Part shown: positions 1-8,468 of the stretch, piece by piece
How the letters are laid out: each line of letters starts with the position of its first letter
How positions within the stretch are numbered: position 1 is the stretch's first letter
Origin: Gordonia effusa NBRC 100432
Lineage (GTDB): Bacteria; Actinomycetota; Actinomycetes; Mycobacteriales; Mycobacteriaceae
Direction: 5' to 3'
DNA: 37,065 bases
NCBI RefSeq assembly: GCF_000241305.1
Contig: NZ_BAEH01000008.1
Span: forward strand, 1 to 37,065
The notes under the pieces: generated by a model
Database searches by the model: none
Seen by the model: the letters and a program-made list of their open reading frames with translations, nothing else
What the model was told of the DNA's origin: nothing
Made by a program: the position numbers and the translations under genes

Positions 1-95
1 CTGGCGTTGGGAGTGATTTAGGCGGTGCACTCGCCGGTTCTAAGCCCCACCTGCTAGATTCGTCGTATTGAAGACGGATTTTACGGGAGGGGATC

Positions 96-458
96 ATGCC
101 TTTTCTCAGTATGTTGATACTGCTGATACTCGTCATCGCGCTGATCGACATCATCAGCGCCGACGAATCACAGATTCGGGGGCTGCCGAAAGTCGGCTGG
201 GTGATCGTGGTGATCATCCTGCCTTTGGCCGGCGCCCTGGTCTGGCTGGCGGTTGGCCGACCGGCCGGTGGCGAACCACGACGTCAGGGGCGGTTTGCCT
301 CCGAATTTCCCGAGTACGATCGGCCCGGTCGGTACATTCCCGCTGATCCGGAGGCCGATCGCGAGTTCCTCGAGGGCCTGCGGGCGCGTGCCGAGGAACA
401 GCGCCGAATCGCGCGGGAGCAAAAGCGCGAACAAGAACGTCGCGACGGCGAAGCGTAG
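96..458 (+). CDS. PLDc_N domain membrane protein
   Basis: Small membrane protein of 120 residues. Two hydrophobic segments (about 5-22 and 34-53) are separated by a short loop with the acidic DES motif, and the rest is a charged tail rich in Arg and Glu that is probably cytoplasmic and helical. This arrangement matches the phospholipase D nuclease N-terminal (PLDc_N) family, here without any catalytic HKD domain, so no enzymatic role can be claimed. The ATG follows a strong Shine-Dalgarno (GGGAGGGG at 85-92), and a possible -10 (TAGATT) lies at 55-60. It is transcribed toward, and ends 17 bp from, the convergent esterase gene. Confidence 0.8.
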   Translation: MPFLSMLILLILVIALIDIISADESQIRGLPKVGWVIVVIILPLAGALVWLAVGRPAGGEPRRQGRFASEFPEYDRPGRYIPADPEADREFLEGLRARAEEQRRIAREQKREQERRDGEA

Positions 459-475
459 GTCGGTCGGCGCGATTC

Positions 476-1855
476 CTATCGGTGTCGATGCCGCGATGTG
501 AGGGCCGGAGGTAAGTGGTCGGCATGAACTTGTGCTGGGCGACCGGTGAGGTGTGCGACCATCCAGTCGAGCGCCTCCGCGAAGGACGCCTGCGCGAACT
601 GCCAAGTATGTCGTCCCGGGTCGAGGTGGATTTCGCAGTGGATTTTGAACTGCCTGGCCGCCGCACACAACGCCCGAGCCGCCGCGACTTCGCTTGCCGC
701 AGCGGCCATCGCCGAATTCGACCGGTGATCCGATGCGGCACCGGGGTCCCCATTGTCTTCGAACCATGCCGACACACCGTGGTAAGGCCCGTGCGCCTTT
801 AACGCGACCATCGGGTCGTATTCTGCCATCAGATGCGAATCGCCCCCGTATAAGCGGGTGAGTGTCACGCCCGGAGTGCCGACATTGGGTGCCGCGTCCC
901 CGGCGATGTCGTCGAAGGTGGTGAATAGATCCGGGTGCATGAGGGTCAGGTCCACCGCGCATGTTCCGCCCATCGACCATCCGACGATGCCCCAGGACCG
1001 CGGTGACGGGTCGGCGCCGAACTGTGAGATCACTTGTGGGCGTACCTCTTTGGTCAGATGATCGGCGACATTGCCGCGTGGTCCGTTGACGCACTCGGTG
1101 TCGTTCCGGAAGCCGCCGGTGACGTCGGCGAAGACCAGGATCGGTGCTTGACCGTTGTGGGCTCGTGCGTAACTGTCCACAACCTCGATCGCGTTGCCGA
1201 TGCGCATCCAGTCCGGCGGTGTGTTGAAAACGCCGGGAAGCATCATCACCACCGGCAGCCTGGGCGGCGGTGCCGCGGCGGGTGAGGAGAGCCATGCCGG
1301 CGGCAGATACACATATTCCGCGCGATGGTGGAAATGGCTGATATTCGACGGCGTTGTGATGGTGACGACCGTGCCGGTGTCGGTGTGCTTCCCGCGCAGC
1401 GATGGCAGGTCCGCAAGCTCAGCTTGGTCAGGAAGGGGACCGGCCGTCATTGTGTTCCACGCGGCACTGACCGTCGGAAAGTAGCCGGTCCACTGGTCAG
1501 CGGTGATAGCCGTGCTGGCGACAGCCAGCACGATCGCGAGCGGCGAACATAACCGAGCAGCCCAGCCAGCGGTACGGAATCCGACGACAGACAGGGCGAT
1601 GACGAATCCGGTCGTGCCGATCCACCACCACAACGTGGCTGGCGGTCGATCACCTACAAGACCTTGTGATGATAAGTCCGCGCGGACAAACAGAAACGCG
1701 CTCGCCCCTACGCCGGCGCAGATTGGTAGCCACCGGGCAATCGAGCGATGTGGCCGCACGCCGATCACCACCGCTGTCGCTAACAGTGCGGCCACCATCA
1801 CCGAGGTCGGCAGCCACCCGTCTAGTAGCGATATCCCGTGATGGTTGTGGTGCAC
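476..1855 (-). CDS. Membrane-anchored alpha/beta-hydrolase-fold esterase
   Basis: 459 residues. The first ~120 residues hold three to four hydrophobic segments (about 17-33, 43-57, 74-92, 102-120), and the rest is an esterase domain of the Esterase-D/antigen-85-like alpha/beta hydrolase type. The nucleophile elbow GWSMGG places the catalytic Ser at 294; a Glu/Asp cluster near 366-370 and His416 (GRHTWQF) are the likely partners. The domain is probably extracytoplasmic, acting on acyl esters; the substrate is unknown. Translation starts at GTG; a TAATTT -10 box ends six bases upstream, which suggests a leaderless transcript. Both termini are His-rich (HHNHH near the start, RHRHR at the end). 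It lies downstream of another serine hydrolase on the same strand. Confidence 0.8.
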   Translation of the reverse strand: MHHNHHGISLLDGWLPTSVMVAALLATAVVIGVRPHRSIARWLPICAGVGASAFLFVRADLSSQGLVGDRPPATLWWWIGTTGFVIALSVVGFRTAGWAARLCSPLAIVLAVASTAITADQWTGYFPTVSAAWNTMTAGPLPDQAELADLPSLRGKHTDTGTVVTITTPSNISHFHHRAEYVYLPPAWLSSPAAAPPPRLPVVMMLPGVFNTPPDWMRIGNAIEVVDSYARAHNGQAPILVFADVTGGFRNDTECVNGPRGNVADHLTKEVRPQVISQFGADPSPRSWGIVGWSMGGTCAVDLTLMHPDLFTTFDDIAGDAAPNVGTPGVTLTRLYGGDSHLMAEYDPMVALKAHGPYHGVSAWFEDNGDPGAASDHRSNSAMAAAASEVAAARALCAAARQFKIHCEIHLDPGRHTWQFAQASFAEALDWMVAHLTGRPAQVHADHLPPALTSRHRHR

Positions 1856-1861
1856 GTCGGG

Positions 1862-1867
1862 AAATTA
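1862..1867 (-). promoter_or_regulatory. -10 box for leaderless esterase transcript
   Basis: TAATTT on the minus strand, six bases before the GTG start at 1855; no Shine-Dalgarno is present. Confidence 0.4.
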
Positions 1868-1934
1868 TGCTGCGCGAGTCTGTTGAATCGCTGAGATCAT
1901 TTCGGAGTAAAACGGCAAGTGGAGCGAATTGCCC

Positions 1935-3155
1935 TCAGGATTTCAGTGCGCGGTAGACCGCGGCCTCGAATGATTGATAGTGCTCGAAGCAGACGCGATC
2001 GGCGAAGGGGAAGACCTGAGCCGCCCAGTATCCGGCGATCTTGTTGTGCGGGTCGAGCCAGAAGTAGAGATTCGCTAGACCGGCCCAGCTCAGCGACCCG
2101 GCGGCGCGTCCCGTCGGTGCGGTGACGCCGTCTCGAGCGAAAGCCAGTGACCATGACTGTTCGGGCAGGAATTTGGTGTCGTTGGACAGCGGCGGCATCG
2201 TGGTAGTGAGATCGCGCAACGTCAGTGGGTGCAGGTGATCTTCACTCGCCAATGCGATGGTGTCGACTGCGACGACCTGAGTTCCGTCGTCCGCGCGGCC
2301 ATCGCGTAACCACATGCGCAGAAACGTGAGGTAGTCGCCAACCGTCGAGTACAGGCCGTGTCCGCCCATGTGAACCTCGGGGTCGGGAATCGGCGCGAAC
2401 CGGTGATTGGGTTTGAGGGAACCGTCAGGCCGACGATGATGCAGTGTGGTCAATCGCTCGCGCGCGGCGTTATCGACGCCGAATGCGGTGTCGGACATGC
2501 CAAGTGGAGTGAAGATACGCTCGGCCATCACGTCGCCGAGTCGTTGGCCGGTGATCGCCTCAATGACCAGGCCGGTCCAATCGAGGCCGGTGCCGTACAT
2601 CCAGTCGGTGCCGGGATCGAACAGCAACGGCGTCTGAATAGATGCGCGTTTACAGGTCGCGATGTCGGGGACCTCGAAATCCTGCGCGAGGCGAAGATAG
2701 CGGTCGCTATAGAAGGCGTACCCGAATCCCGAAGTATGCGTGAGTAATTGGCGAGTCGTCGGAACGGTCGCCGCGGGTCGCAGGATTCGATTACCCGCGT
2801 TGTCGAATCCTTCGATGACTTGGATATCCGTGAGTTCGGGCAGGTAGGTGTCGGCTGGGGCGTCGAGATCTAATAGCCCTTCGTCCACCAGAGTCAGGGC
2901 TGTAGTGGCGGTGATGGCTTTGCTCGTCGAGAAGATTCCGAAGACGGTGTCGGTGGTCATCGACGTTTCGGTGTCGAGTGCGCGTCGGCCGCTGGCCGAC
3001 AGGTATGCCGTCTCGGTATCGGTGGTCACACCGGCGACTACGCCGGGCACTCGCCCCTCGCCGGTGAGAGGACCGTCGGTTGCGGCTTGTACGACCGGGT
3101 CGAGATGACTGGCCAGACGATCGGGCAACGAGGAGGCTTCGGTGCGAGTGCTCAT
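1935..3155 (-). CDS. Beta-lactamase-family serine hydrolase (family VIII esterase type)
   Basis: 406 residues without signal peptide, so probably cytoplasmic. The class-C-like fold is shown by the SxxK motif (S76-T-S-K79), by an HTSGFGY segment typical of this family, and by the YGTGLDWTG segment carrying the expected catalytic Tyr. These are the marks of EstB-like esterases and related beta-lactamase-fold hydrolases rather than of true penicillin-degrading enzymes. Physiological substrate unknown. The ATG lies 15 bp after the stop of the 95-residue gene upstream on the same strand, so the two are probably co-transcribed; the ribosome site (AAGG) is weak. It ends about 80 bp before the start of the downstream membrane esterase. 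Confidence 0.85.
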   Translation of the reverse strand: MSTRTEASSLPDRLASHLDPVVQAATDGPLTGEGRVPGVVAGVTTDTETAYLSASGRRALDTETSMTTDTVFGIFSTSKAITATTALTLVDEGLLDLDAPADTYLPELTDIQVIEGFDNAGNRILRPAATVPTTRQLLTHTSGFGYAFYSDRYLRLAQDFEVPDIATCKRASIQTPLLFDPGTDWMYGTGLDWTGLVIEAITGQRLGDVMAERIFTPLGMSDTAFGVDNAARERLTTLHHRRPDGSLKPNHRFAPIPDPEVHMGGHGLYSTVGDYLTFLRMWLRDGRADDGTQVVAVDTIALASEDHLHPLTLRDLTTTMPPLSNDTKFLPEQSWSLAFARDGVTAPTGRAAGSLSWAGLANLYFWLDPHNKIAGYWAAQVFPFADRVCFEHYQSFEAAVYRALKS

Positions 3156-3170
3156 GCCTTACATTCTGGG

Positions 3171-3458
3171 CTACGACGCCAGCTGAACTTGCCCGGCCTG
3201 TAGAAAGCGCTGAACGGCAACGAATTTCGCGCCGAGCAATGACCACGTTTGGGCCTGCTCGGATGCGATTTGCGCGGCGTCGAACTGGGCCAGGGATTGG
3301 CAATGGCGCTCATGCTCGATCCAGCGAGCCGACTGGCGATCAGCGTGCGTGATCAGTCTCGCGACGAGCGTTTGATCGTGATGGCAGGCAAGGGCAACTT
3401 GCTCGACCGTGAGGTCGACGGACAGCGGTTGGGCGGCGGGGGTGTGAGTGATGTCCAT
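3171..3458 (-). CDS. Small hypothetical protein
   Basis: 95 residues, not recognised. It is mostly predicted helix, with several His and Gln residues and no membrane segment or cysteine pair. It is probably real because a TAGCGT -10 box sits exactly seven bases before the ATG (leaderless architecture seen elsewhere in this window) and because it is followed after 15 bp by the serine hydrolase gene. Function unknown; it may be the first gene of a two-gene unit. Confidence 0.55.
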   Translation of the reverse strand: MDITHTPAAQPLSVDLTVEQVALACHHDQTLVARLITHADRQSARWIEHERHCQSLAQFDAAQIASEQAQTWSLLGAKFVAVQRFLQAGQVQLAS

Positions 3459-3465
3459 GTGCCAG

Positions 3466-3471
3466 ACGCTA
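3466..3471 (-). promoter_or_regulatory. -10 box for leaderless small gene
   Basis: TAGCGT on the minus strand with a seven-base spacer to the ATG at 3458. Confidence 0.4.
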
Positions 3472-3523
3472 GCGCGACCCTATGACACATCGGTTCGAGT
3501 CGACTGTGAGGTGCCTGTGTCGT

Positions 3524-3916
3524 TCACCGATGATGCGGGCTCGCTCCGGTGAGCTGGTAGGACGTCACTCCGCCCGCGCCGGACAGAGTGATGCGCGTAA
3601 ACGCACCGCCGACGATCTTGTACAAACGGATACTGACCGGTCGTGAGGCGACGCCACCTTCGGCGCAATTCGGCACACATAGTTTCGTGTACTGAATGCC
3701 GTTGCCCTGGGCGGACTTTCGGGCCCAGGTCGTCCAGACTATGGAGCCAACGGTTATCCCGGCGTCTCCGCAATACACGATGATCGTCGTCGGTCGAGTT
3801 TGTTTGGCCCCGCCGCAGTCGTAGATGACTGGTTCAGGTGACGCCGTCGCGTGAGCGGATATCAAGCAGCTCGCGACCAGCAGGGATGCGATGAAGGTGC
3901 CGATAAACTTTCTCAC
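3524..3916 (-). CDS. Secreted protein, mycobacterial hypothetical type
   Basis: 130 residues with a clear export signal: a basic start (MRK), a hydrophobic core to about residue 20, and an Ala-rich AHATA region fitting signal peptidase I. A competing lipobox (VASC, Cys17) lies inside the same core, so lipidation cannot be excluded. The mature part has four Cys (YDCGG, VYCGD, LCVPNC), suggesting two disulfides outside the cell. I recognise the general pattern of small exported actinobacterial proteins but no function. The GTG start is preceded by GAGG at seven bases. It is divergent from the acyl-CoA synthetase gene. Confidence 0.75.
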   Translation of the reverse strand: MRKFIGTFIASLLVASCLISAHATASPEPVIYDCGGAKQTRPTTIIVYCGDAGITVGSIVWTTWARKSAQGNGIQYTKLCVPNCAEGGVASRPVSIRLYKIVGGAFTRITLSGAGGVTSYQLTGASPHHR

Positions 3917-3993
3917 GGGGTTACCTCACTGTCTGCGAATATTGCTTCGGAGATAGTAGAAGTATGCGCCTGTCCAAACGATAGGGTCGATGG

Positions 3994-5883
3994 ATGAGTG
4001 GTTATGCGCAAGAATTCGCCCGCAGCATCTCCGACCGCGAGGGATTCTGGCTCGACGCCGCGTCACCGATCGACTGGGTAACCGCGCCGACACGGGCCCT
4101 CGACGATTCTGCCGCACCGGCGTACCGATGGTTTCCCGACGCCGAATTGAACACCTGCGTCAACGCGCTCGACCGTCACGTGGCGGCGGGCAATGGTGAT
4201 CGTGCGGCGCTCGTCTGGGATTCGGCGATGGTCGGTGAGCAGCGAACCTATAGCTATGCCGAATTGCTTGACGAGGTGGCTCGATTCGCCGGAGTGCTGG
4301 CCGCGCACGGCGTGACCAAAGGTGACCGCGTCATCATCTACCTGCCGATGATTCCCGAAGCGGCCATCGCGATGCTGGCGTGTGCGCGGATCGGCGCCGT
4401 CCATTCGGTGGTCTTCGGCGGATTCGCGGCACCGGAGCTAGCGGCCCGCATCGACGACGCCCAACCGGTCGCGCTGATTACGGCATCCGGCGGATTGGAG
4501 CCAGGCCGGGTAATCGAGTATCTGCCCATCGTCGCCAAAGCCGTTGAGCTGTCGGAGAATCCGCCATCTACGGTGATAGTCAAAGATCGGACGCAGGTGA
4601 ATGGCTCTGCGGCTGACCACGATTGGCTTGATTGGGACGAATTGGCGACCTCAGCGGTCTCGGTACCGCCGACGACCGTGGCAGCTACCGACCCGCTGTA
4701 TATCCTCTACACCTCGGGTACTACTGGAAAACCCAAAGGCGTGCTACGGGACAACGGCGGTCATGCCGTGGCGCTGGCTTGGTCTATGCGCAACATCTAC
4801 GACATCGGTGCGGGCGATGTGTGGTGGACGGCCTCCGACGTCGGCTGGGTGGTCGGACATTCCTATATCGTGTACGCGCCGCTGCTGGTCGGCGCGACGA
4901 CGGTGATGTATGAGGGCAAGCCGGTTGGCACCCCCGACGCCGGCGCCTTTTGGCGAATAATCAACGAGCACAAGGTAAATGCCCTATTCACCGCACCGAC
5001 CGCGATCCGAGCTATTCGCAAAGTAGATCCAGAAGCGGCTGAACTCGCCAACTACGACATATCGTCGCTGCGCACACTTTTCGCAGCCGGTGAGCGGTTG
5101 GACCCGGATACTTTTCGTTGGGCGGAAAGGGTTTTGGGTGTTCCTGTCGTCGATCATTGGTGGCAGACGGAGACCGGCTGGTCGATCGCGGCCAATCTGC
5201 GGGGGTTGGAGGCGATGCCGATCAAGGCCGGTTCGCCGACAGTTCCGGTACCCGGTTTTGACGTGAAAGTCGTTGACGCACATGGTGCCACGGTGACGGC
5301 GGGAATCGAAGGCAATATCGTAGTCGGGCTTCCGTTGCCGCCCGGAACGCTCGTCGGACTGTGGCGCGACGATGAGCGGTTCCGCGATTCCTATTTGTCG
5401 GCGTTTCCGGGGTACTACCTCACCGGCGATTCCGGTTACGTCGATGCCGACGGCTACGTCTTTGTGCTCGGCCGTTCCGACGACGTCATCAACGTTGCCG
5501 GACATCGGCTTTCGACGGGGAGCATCGAGGCTGTGGTCGCTACGCATCCGGCCGTCGCTGAATGCGCCGTGGTTGGGATCACCGACGAACTCAAGGGTCA
5601 ACGTCCCAGCGGCTATGTGGTGTTGAAGGCGGGGGCCGACGTCGAGCCTGACGTACTGCGAGCGGAATTGGTGCAGATGGTTCGGGACGAAATCGGTGCA
5701 GTCGCCACCTTTCGAGACGTGACCGTAGTAGCGGCCCTGCCGAAAACGCGATCGGGCAAGATCCTGCGTAAGACGATGCGTCAGATCGTCGACGGCGAGC
5801 GCTACGTCGTGCCTTCTACGATTGAGGATGCTGCGGTACTCGACGCATTGGCCCAACAGCTGGGCGAGCAGGTGAGTGACTGA
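3994..5883 (+). CDS. prpE: Propionyl-CoA synthetase-like AMP-forming acyl-CoA ligase
   Basis: 629 residues, the usual length of acetyl/propionyl-CoA synthetases. It has the N-terminal ACAS_N region, the P-loop YTSGTTGKPKG (240-249), the adenylate motif WWQTETGW, and the C-terminal GRSDDVINVAGHRLS hinge. TRSGKILRK places the catalytic, acetylatable Lys at 589. The KPVGTPDAG segment favours the PrpE branch over Acs. It should activate propionate (or acetate) to the acyl-CoA via an acyl-AMP in the cytosol. The ATG at 3994 has no good ribosome site. Its TGA overlaps the ATG of the alkyltransferase gene, so the two are translationally coupled. No methylcitrate-cycle genes lie nearby. Confidence 0.85.
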   Translation: MSGYAQEFARSISDREGFWLDAASPIDWVTAPTRALDDSAAPAYRWFPDAELNTCVNALDRHVAAGNGDRAALVWDSAMVGEQRTYSYAELLDEVARFAGVLAAHGVTKGDRVIIYLPMIPEAAIAMLACARIGAVHSVVFGGFAAPELAARIDDAQPVALITASGGLEPGRVIEYLPIVAKAVELSENPPSTVIVKDRTQVNGSAADHDWLDWDELATSAVSVPPTTVAATDPLYILYTSGTTGKPKGVLRDNGGHAVALAWSMRNIYDIGAGDVWWTASDVGWVVGHSYIVYAPLLVGATTVMYEGKPVGTPDAGAFWRIINEHKVNALFTAPTAIRAIRKVDPEAAELANYDISSLRTLFAAGERLDPDTFRWAERVLGVPVVDHWWQTETGWSIAANLRGLEAMPIKAGSPTVPVPGFDVKVVDAHGATVTAGIEGNIVVGLPLPPGTLVGLWRDDERFRDSYLSAFPGYYLTGDSGYVDADGYVFVLGRSDDVINVAGHRLSTGSIEAVVATHPAVAECAVVGITDELKGQRPSGYVVLKAGADVEPDVLRAELVQMVRDEIGAVATFRDVTVVAALPKTRSGKILRKTMRQIVDGERYVVPSTIEDAAVLDALAQQLGEQVSD

Positions 5884-6404
5884 TGACGTTGCGGCACAGT
5901 CTCATCGAGAGTCCGGTCGGCGAGGTTAGGATCGTCGCCGATGTGGAGGCTGATGCCGACTGTCTGGTCGGCGTGTATTTCTCCGGTGGCAAATCGCGTG
6001 CAGATAATGTCGATGGCCCCCGAGTCGAGCTCAGCGAAGACGATTTCCTCCGGGCGGTGGCTCGGCAGCTAGCCGAGTATTTCGATCGATCCCGCTCGGT
6101 ATTCGAGCTACCAGTGGTGCTGCGCGGCAACGAGTTTCAGGTCAGCGTGTGGAATCTGATCGCGGCGATCGACTTCGGATGTACCCGTACCTATGGTGAG
6201 CTGGCAGCCGATTTGGGCAGCGTCGGACTCGCTCAGGCAGTGGGGCGGGCCGCTGGTCAGAATCCCGTGGGCATAGTGGTGGGCTGCCACCGGGTAATCG
6301 GCAGCGGCGGAAAGCTCGTCGGCTATGCGGGTGGTGTGGAGCGCAAACGCTTCCTGTTGGATTTGGAAGAGCCAGCCGAGGTCCGGGAATCGCGGCTGTT
6401 CTGA
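5883..6404 (+). CDS. ogt: Methylated-DNA--protein-cysteine methyltransferase, Ogt type
   Basis: 173 residues, close to Ogt length. It has an N-terminal ribonuclease-like domain and a C-terminal domain with FQVSVWNLI, the arginine-finger helix VGRAAGQNP and the active-site segment. The acceptor Cys is C135 in GCHRVIG; most family members have PCHRV, so the proline is replaced by glycine (G134). The His and Arg that activate the thiol are retained, so alkyl transfer from O6-alkylguanine is still plausible. The start overlaps the upstream stop (TGATG), making it the second gene of a bicistron with the acyl-CoA ligase. It is convergent with the next gene, nine bp away. Confidence 0.88.
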   Translation: MTLRHSLIESPVGEVRIVADVEADADCLVGVYFSGGKSRADNVDGPRVELSEDDFLRAVARQLAEYFDRSRSVFELPVVLRGNEFQVSVWNLIAAIDFGCTRTYGELAADLGSVGLAQAVGRAAGQNPVGIVVGCHRVIGSGGKLVGYAGGVERKRFLLDLEEPAEVRESRLF

Positions 6405-6413
6405 CCAGCGTTC

Positions 6414-7124
6414 CTAACTCAACGCGATGGTGCGTAATGCCACCCGGAGCGCGTCGCTGGTGTGTTTCCAGTCGTCGGCCGACGCGCGATCGTTAGCCGC
6501 GTCCGTCGGGTCGAGGTCATGTTCGGCATCTGAACGTAACTGCGTCTCAAGGTTATTCGACAATGCGAGTACATTGAGCACGGTCTGCTGGTCGCCGTGG
6601 CAGATAGCGATAACGTCGTCGGCGCTGATCTGACTATCGGCATGCTGCAATTCGAAGATCGTTCGCAGGATCGTGCGCTCACGCTCTTGCTCATCGTCGC
6701 GCCAATCTGGTTGCGGGGTATCGGGGGTCCGCCCGCCCAGGACCGCGGCGATTTCGTCGCGACCAGCCAGCGCCTGCGAGAGGTGTCCGAGAAGGCGCTC
6801 GACGTGTGGTGTCACCAGTGGGTCGGCGAAGAGCCTGCTGCCGACGATGAGCCGATCCGCCAACAACCGGAACTTGAGCTCGGGGAATTTGTTGTTAAGG
6901 AAATGAACGGTAAAAGCCGCCTGCGCGGTATCGGTGATCGCAACCACGATCGGTGCCCACACGTCGATGGCGCGGGCGTCATAGACGGTGCTGACATAGA
7001 GCGTGCACGCGTCGAGTTGCAACGGAATATCGCCGTCGTCGTCACGGGCAGGCGGAGCGTCGAGCAGGGTGGCGAACACCGCCTCGACCTGTTCGTCGAG
7101 TTCGTCCGGAGTCAACTCGGGCAT
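6414..7124 (-). CDS. YbjN-like conserved protein
   Basis: 236 residues, acidic, soluble, no signal peptide. The N-terminal ~120 residues alternate strands and helices in the way of the YbjN/TY-Chap (type III secretion chaperone-like) fold; the rest is helical and highly charged. No catalytic motif is visible. The family assignment is by overall look only, and the function is unknown. A TAGTGT -10 box lies six bases before the ATG, pointing to a leaderless transcript separate from the quinone oxidoreductase upstream on the same strand. Convergent with ogt. Confidence 0.65.
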   Translation of the reverse strand: MPELTPDELDEQVEAVFATLLDAPPARDDDGDIPLQLDACTLYVSTVYDARAIDVWAPIVVAITDTAQAAFTVHFLNNKFPELKFRLLADRLIVGSRLFADPLVTPHVERLLGHLSQALAGRDEIAAVLGGRTPDTPQPDWRDDEQERERTILRTIFELQHADSQISADDVIAICHGDQQTVLNVLALSNNLETQLRSDAEHDLDPTDAANDRASADDWKHTSDALRVALRTIALS

Positions 7125-7130
7125 ATGTCG

Positions 7131-7136
7131 ACACTA
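7131..7136 (-). promoter_or_regulatory. -10 box for leaderless YbjN-like gene
   Basis: TAGTGT on the minus strand with a six-base spacer to the ATG at 7124. Confidence 0.4.
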
Positions 7137-7170
7137 CTTGTCCGGGTTGTGAATTGGCCCCAGATGGCGC

Positions 7171-7182
7171 GTCCGGGCGGAC
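7171..7182. terminator. Short GC hairpin after quinone oxidoreductase gene
   Basis: GTCCG-GG-CGGAC inverted repeat in the 74-bp gap between two minus-strand genes. It has no T tract, so it is only a possible terminator for the upstream oxidoreductase gene. Confidence 0.3.
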
Positions 7183-7198
7183 AATGGCACCGACTAGA

Positions 7199-8140
7199 TC
7201 ACGGATGCAGGATCAACTTTCCGCGCGGATGGCTGGCAGCGAGTTCGGTAAGTGCTGCCGCGGCGTCGTCGAGGGCAAAGACTTTCGCAACGTCGAGCAC
7301 GAGGCGTCCCGCGGCGGCGTCGGTGAGAAGACCGGGAATGGCGCCCAGACGATTGCGCTGGCTCTGCGGAGTCGAGCCGTTGACCAATACCGCGTCGTCA
7401 CCGCGGCCGAACGCGGCGATACTGACAATCCGGGCCGGATCGCTGACCACCGCGAGCGATACGTCGATGGCTTCGTCGGTGCCGACGGTGTCGATAGCGG
7501 CTGTGACGCCGTCGGGTGCGGCCTGGCGCACCCGTTCGAGCAGCCCCTCACCGTAGGTGACGGGTACTGCGCCGAGGCCACGAAGATACTCGTGATTCGA
7601 CTCGGAGGCAGTCGCGATTACATTGGCGCCCTTGGCAATTGCGAGTTGAACGGCGATGGTTCCGACCGCGCCCGCGCCGCCGTGGATGAGCACGGTGTCG
7701 GAGGCGGTCACCGCGGCCGTCGCCAGGGTGTCGGCAGCGGTGACTCCCACCAGCAACAGACCGGCTGCGACGTCGAACGGCAGGTCGGCGGGCTTGTCGT
7801 GGACGTCAGCACCATCGGCGAGGATGTCGGTCGACAGACCGCCGTTGGCGCGATAGACGACAACTTCGTCGCCGACGTTCAGCGGCCGACCGGATGAATT
7901 CACCGCGCCCTCACCGATGGCGCTGACAACACCAGATGCTTCAAATCCAATCGCGATAGGTAACTTCGCCGGATTGGTGCCCATCGCGCCGGTGATCGTC
8001 TTGACGTCGATCGGATTGAGTGCGCTGGCCCGCGAGGTGACGACCACTTGCCCTGCGCCGGGACTCGGAGTTGGGATGTCGAGAACCTCGACGACGTCGG
8101 CGGGTTGTCCGAATGCGGTTGCTACGACTGTCTTGGCCAT
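7199..8140 (-). CDS. NADP-dependent quinone oxidoreductase (zinc-free MDR family)
   Basis: 313 residues. It is a medium-chain dehydrogenase/reductase with a GroES-like N-terminal domain (1-120) and a Rossmann domain whose nucleotide motif GGAGAVG lies near 153. It lacks the Cys/His residues that bind catalytic and structural zinc in alcohol dehydrogenases, which places it with the QOR/zeta-crystallin-type enzymes. The expected activity is NAD(P)H-dependent reduction of quinones or activated double bonds in the cytosol. It starts 35 bp after the stop of a conserved 64-residue gene on the same strand and may share its transcript. Substrate unknown. Confidence 0.88.
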   Translation of the reverse strand: MAKTVVATAFGQPADVVEVLDIPTPSPGAGQVVVTSRASALNPIDVKTITGAMGTNPAKLPIAIGFEASGVVSAIGEGAVNSSGRPLNVGDEVVVYRANGGLSTDILADGADVHDKPADLPFDVAAGLLLVGVTAADTLATAAVTASDTVLIHGGAGAVGTIAVQLAIAKGANVIATASESNHEYLRGLGAVPVTYGEGLLERVRQAAPDGVTAAIDTVGTDEAIDVSLAVVSDPARIVSIAAFGRGDDAVLVNGSTPQSQRNRLGAIPGLLTDAAAGRLVLDVAKVFALDDAAAALTELAASHPRGKLILHP

Positions 8141-8175
8141 AGCCGGTTCAAGCCGCCGCCGGGGCCACTTATTCC

Positions 8176-8370
8176 TCAGTCTTCGCTTGACGACCGTTCG
8201 CCGACGTAGGCGCGAAGTTCGGGCGCCGCCGAGGTGATTCGATCGACCTCTTCGCCGCCGTCGCAGCGAAACAGACCGATGGTGATCGAGTCGCGGTTAC
8301 GAGACAGGACCCGCCAGATCGCGCCCGAATCGGACCATCGAAGCAGCGTATCGAGCGGGTCGGCCGTCAT
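8176..8370 (-). CDS. Conserved 64-residue actinobacterial protein
   Basis: Soluble 64-residue protein with the run LLRWSDSGAIWRVL, then IGLFRCDGGEEVDRI, and a SSED C-terminus. I recognise this as a widespread small actinobacterial hypothetical, but no function is known to me. A TAGCGT -10 box sits seven bases upstream of the ATG, so it is probably leaderless. It is followed after 35 bp by the quinone oxidoreductase gene and is divergent from the next gene on the right. Confidence 0.75.
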   Translation of the reverse strand: MTADPLDTLLRWSDSGAIWRVLSRNRDSITIGLFRCDGGEEVDRITSAAPELRAYVGERSSSED

Positions 8371-8377
8371 CGTGACG

Positions 8378-8383
8378 ACGCTA
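8378..8383 (-). promoter_or_regulatory. -10 box for leaderless 64-residue gene
   Basis: TAGCGT on the minus strand with a seven-base spacer to the ATG at 8370. Confidence 0.4.
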
Positions 8384-8468
8384 CCCGCCGGGGTGTCGAA
8401 CGTGTGGGCGAAGATTGTCAGAGTGCCGTGCTCTACTCGAAAACAGCATCACACGAGGAGGAACAGTC

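Noticed and set aside
1..21. Possible 3' end of an upstream gene (frame ending in TAG at 19-21)
   Set aside because: Only six codons are visible, too few to support a call.
168..1295. Long minus-strand open frame of 375 codons
   Set aside because: It runs in the wrong frame across the esterase and the PLDc_N gene, is very Arg-rich and has no domain or start signal; it is a shadow of the high-GC coding frames.
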